A DNA stretch of 64,000 bases, taken from Zizania palustris (Eukaryota > Streptophyta > Magnoliopsida > Poales > Poaceae). The notes under the pieces are model-generated. The model ran no database searches. It was not told where the DNA came from and saw only the letters and a list, made by a program, of their open reading frames with translations. Shown here one piece after another: positions 60,783-64,000 of the stretch. Every line of letters starts with the position of its first letter. Position 1 is the stretch's first letter. The position numbers and the translations under genes are program-made. The stretch covers positions 86,211,023 to 86,275,022 of the forward strand of contig JAAALK010000289.1 of the NCBI GenBank assembly GCA_019279435.1, written 5' to 3'.

Positions 60783-62897
60783 CTAGAAACTCATCGCTTG
60801 AGAGCGTCGCTCATCCTTGATGCGACGAAAACAGAACCCAACCAGATGACCCACCCGCTGACAGTAGGAACAATGAAAAACTCTCATAGGATCACTCTCA
60901 TGGGTCATAGAAGCAACTCTCACAGGCTCCTTGGGCTTCTGCTGAGTGGTTTTCTTGGGAGGAATTTTCTTTGTAGGAGGAGTGGTTTTATTTGGAGTTC
61001 GGGTGAGCTTTTTGGCTGATGGAGTGTCTAACAGAGCTCTCTCTTTCTCTAAGGTAGTGGGTAAGGTAAAAACAGTTTTGTTTACACTGTCTGAAGGAAT
61101 CTTCTCAAAACCCAATCCTAGAGCTAACCCTGCTCTGTCAGCACACATCTTGGTTTTGGCCAAGAGCAAGTCCATCCTACCCTTTCCGTCAGTGAATTTG
61201 TTAACCACAGAAAGAAGGTATTCATTTTTAGTCATGAGGTTTTCAGCTCGCTCTCTAACAGTGCCTAGATGGTCCTTAAGGGTTATGCAATTGTCACACA
61301 CAGGTTGCACATCCTTAGAACTACCGGCCCTCTCCAATCTAGCCTCTAAATAATGAACATGCTTATCATGTAAATCAATGCTCTCATGTAATAAAGAACA
61401 GTTCATGCATTTATTTCTATCATGAGAACTAGAATCAACCATCAAAAGGTGCTTCTGTGCAGTCTCAAGCTCAGAAAGAGTTTGAGCATGCACAGAACGC
61501 AACTGAGCAAGCTCACCCATGACAACAGTGCAAGATTCACATTCAGCATCATTAATCCTAGACTTAAGCATGGCATAATCAGTAGAAACATATTCTATCC
61601 TAAGTCTAAGGTCTTTTCTATCTCTAGCGGCTTTCACAAGTAACCTATCCTGACCAAGAACTACTTCATTCAGTTCATCTATTTTAATTGAAAGCTGGTC
61701 ATAGGATAGAGGTACCTCAGATGAGTCAAGCTCATCGCCGCTGTGATCGCTATCGGCTATGAAGCAAAGGACGGTGAAATCTCGTCCCTTCTTTTCCTTC
61801 TTTTCTTCCTTCCTTGGGGACTTCTCCTCCTCATCAGAGCTCGACTCCTCAGTTGAGGAAGTGTCGATGTCACTGAGAGCAGCAACAAAGGCTTTGGAAG
61901 CAGCTTTGGCTACCCTCTTAGCCATCTTGTCGCACTTGCCCTTCACAAAAGGTTTCCTCTCCTTTTTGTGGTATCTGGGGCGCTCACTCTCATCTCTCTT
62001 CTTGAGTTTTGGGCAATTGGCCTTGATGTGAGAAGTGTCGCCACACTCAAAACAACCACTAAAATCACCTCTCCTCTGATCCCGTCTCTCATGGTGAAAA
62101 CGGGTGAACCTTCTAGCAATGAGAGCAAGCTCATCATCATCCAGAGTATCCACCTGCTCCTTAGTGATGGAGACCAGGGAGGATAAGGAAAAACCATCTG
62201 CAAGAACACAAGTGCCTAATGTGCTTGGTTCTGCAGTGGTGCCACGGCTAGTGTTAGAAACTAGTGCCAATGGCTGTGGTAAAGAGTTCCTATGCACTGC
62301 AAGAGAAGCCTTAGCAATATCTGTGGACTTCAGCTTGCTGAAGAGCTCATAACAGGTCAATGTGTCATAACCTGCGGACTCCGCAATGCTGGATATCTTC
62401 ACTTCCCATATGCTACGATCAAGAGCATAGAGAAGCTTGATAGCCCTGTCATGATCATTGTAAGCAAGCGTCCCGTTGGACCGCAAGTTACTCACTATCG
62501 CATCAAAGCGAGAAAACATGGCATCTATAGATTCACTAGGTGCCTGCACAAATAGCTGATATTGTTGATTGTATGTGCTTTGGCGCCTGGCCTTAATCTG
62601 TTTAGAGCCCTCATGAAAAATAGTGAGTATAGTCCAAATCTCCCTAGCTGTCCTAAGGTGCTGCACCCTATCAAACTCACTTCTACTCAAACTAATGAAC
62701 ATTATATTTCTCTCCTTGGAGTTGGCATTATACTGATCCTTCTATGTTTGAGAGGTGCAAGTTTCAGTGATGGAGTATTGTGAGTCCACAATCTCCCAAA
62801 CTGCATTTCCTTGGATTAGCAAGTAAACCTCCATGCGCACCTTCCAGTATGCAAAGTCCGTCCCATCGAATAGAAGAATTTTACTAACTCTGTCCAT
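60783..62897 (-). pseudogene. gag of unit I6, best-preserved gag of the array
   Basis: The ATG is at 62897. A TAG at 62742-62744 replaces a Glu codon (CTSQT then stop). After that the frame is open for at least 639 codons to the shared TAG at 60783. It contains the gag domain, the zinc knuckle CFECGDTSHIKANC, the acidic/basic linker, the coiled-coil part and the second zinc knuckle CSYCQRVGHLVGFC, which shows the full-length layout (704 codons) directly. Confidence 0.9.
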
Positions 62898-62948
62898 GTC
62901 GCCAACAGATCACAAAACCGGTTAAGGTCAACTGGTGATCTTAACCTA

Positions 62949-62959
62949 CTCTGATACCA
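62949..62959 (-). promoter_or_regulatory. Primer binding site of unit I6
   Basis: The minus strand reads TGGTATCAGAG, intact, two bases inside LTR7. Confidence 0.8.
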
Positions 62960-62961
62960 AT

Positions 62962-64000
62962 TGTTGGACCGGAAACAGCGACCAGAGGGGGGGTGAATGG
63001 GAGCTTTTAAAATTTCAGACTAAGAAACATCCTTCTGTTTTAATTCTGTCTTCTGCGGAACAGGCTTCGAACACACCCTTCGAAGTTCTGGTTCGGAGGT
63101 ATTTCTTAGCTCCGAAACAAGGCTTCGCAAGGAGCAAAAGTTCGAAGACTTCGCTCCACTTACAACACGAAACTTCAGCTTTGCTAAGTCAGTGCAGGCT
63201 CCGCACACTGGGTGCCTTCGAGCAGACTTCGCACTTTATGCTTCGCAAGAGCAGACTTCTCTCTGAAGACTTTGACCAAATACTCAGCGCTAGCAACTGG
63301 TACTAGGCTTCATACTTCGAAGGTCTAAATGCACACAGAACACACTTCGCTGAGGACTTCGACAAGGGAAGAAAACGGGCTTTGATTCAACCCAAGGACA
63401 GTGCTTCGCTAGTAATCAGAGAGGTCTAGCCTCCAGTTTACACAGAGCGAACAGACACTGAAAGACACACACTTTACACGAATAGACCTCTCACACACTT
63501 CTCCAGAAGAGATCCAGTGCACAAACTCAACCCAGAAGAGGATGGTGCACAGAGAAATCAAAACATGTAGTGCAAAGTAGGCATACAAGTTCAAACAATA
63601 AATGAAAACAGAATCAAAGTTTCATTGCTAGCACAAGAGCTCAAAAATGTCCGCTCAAAGTGTTACTATGGCCTAGGCTAGCCTCCACTATTTATAGGCA
63701 CTATTCAGCCCTATGAATAGACTACTTTACCCCTAGGGTTTACACTGGTTTTGTCTCATCAGAACAGGGGGGTACAATTGGTAGTCTACTTTATTTGGAG
63801 GCTTCTTTTGTCAGCTTCGCAGAGGAGACAACATCAGCTTTTGCAGAGTAGACACGGTCAGCCTTTGCAGTCTTGGAGTCTTCTGAAGCCCCCCTTCGCA
63901 CGCGAGGGTTGCAGTAGCTTCGGTGAGAAGCCTTGAGCCTGACGGCCTTCGCTTCACTGAAGTCAGCCTTCGATACAGTGACGGTTTTGAGCGGAAGCCG
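62962..64000 (-). repeat. LTR7 of the D array, cut by the window edge
   Basis: The first 1,039 bp of a D LTR on + (U5, R and the start of U3), with TATA box at 63689-63698. It lacks the LTR5/LTR6 private variants. Confidence 0.9.

Larger units (their letters stand above)
9502..64000 (-). mobile_element. Head-to-tail array of Copia (Sirevirus-like) element D sharing single LTRs
   Basis: LTR starts at 11154, 19926, 36634, 45404, 54182 and 62962 give spacings of 8772, 16708 (two shortened units), 8770, 8778 and 8780 bp. Every complete LTR is flanked on one side by a primer site and on the other by a polypurine tract, so one LTR serves two neighbouring units and no host DNA lies between units. 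All units are minus sense. Copies differ by scattered SNPs and a few private deletions. Internal order gag-PR-INT-RT-RNase H marks Ty1/Copia. The array begins inside the gag of element C and continues past the right edge. Confidence 0.93.

Noticed and set aside
9502..64000. Regularly spaced repeats suggestive of a CRISPR array
   Set aside because: Spacing is 8.77 kb and the repeats are LTRs of about 2 kb; the genome is a plant's.

Overview
The window is repeat DNA from a plant (angiosperm) nuclear genome. Every recognisable coding stretch belongs to an LTR retrotransposon. Primer sites match plant tRNAs, the polyprotein families are plant lineages, and I see no host gene, tRNA, rRNA or bacterial-type gene. 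The species cannot be told from the sequence. Region 1 (1-7100, all minus sense) holds two copies of one Ty3/Gypsy element with dual RNase H domains (Tat/Retand type). Copy A runs off the left edge and keeps an unbroken gag-pol frame of at least 1,493 codons behind a 495-bp 5' LTR (4544-5038). Copy B (5039-7100) has a 495-bp LTR and a gag broken by a stop codon and a frameshift. B's gag is cut by the outer end of A's LTR, so A most likely jumped into B. Region 2 (7101-9501, plus sense) is the start of an older Ty1/Copia element, C: a long AT-rich probable 5' LTR, a tRNA-iMet primer site and a damaged gag. C's gag is cut at 9501 by region 3.

Region 3 (9502-64000, minus sense) is a head-to-tail array of one Copia element, D, with a spacing of about 8.77 kb. 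In + order it reads LTR0(partial)-gag stub-LTR1-I1-LTR2-I2-LTR3-I3-LTR4-I4-LTR5-I5-LTR6-I6-LTR7(edge). Neighbouring units share a single LTR of about 1,965 bp, and no target-site duplication lies between units. Each internal part (about 6.8 kb) reads, in sense order, primer site, long gag with two zinc knuckles and a coiled-coil tail, protease, integrase, reverse transcriptase, RNase H, about 1.1 kb of non-coding DNA, and several polypurine tracts. The long gag, the repeated polypurine tracts and the palindrome-rich LTR point to the Sirevirus (SIRE/Maximus) lineage.

The copies are nearly identical yet share the same disabling lesions: stops, a frameshift, and a protease active site reading Asn-Ser-Asp where Asp-Ser-Gly is expected. 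The element was therefore already dead before it was multiplied, so the array grew as DNA (unequal recombination or insertion of one-LTR circles) and not by each unit retrotransposing. Shared private variants in LTR5 and LTR6 mark a recent duplication of one unit. A 100-N gap (34997-35096) joins two contigs at the very base where the repeat continues, so the true number of units is unknown.
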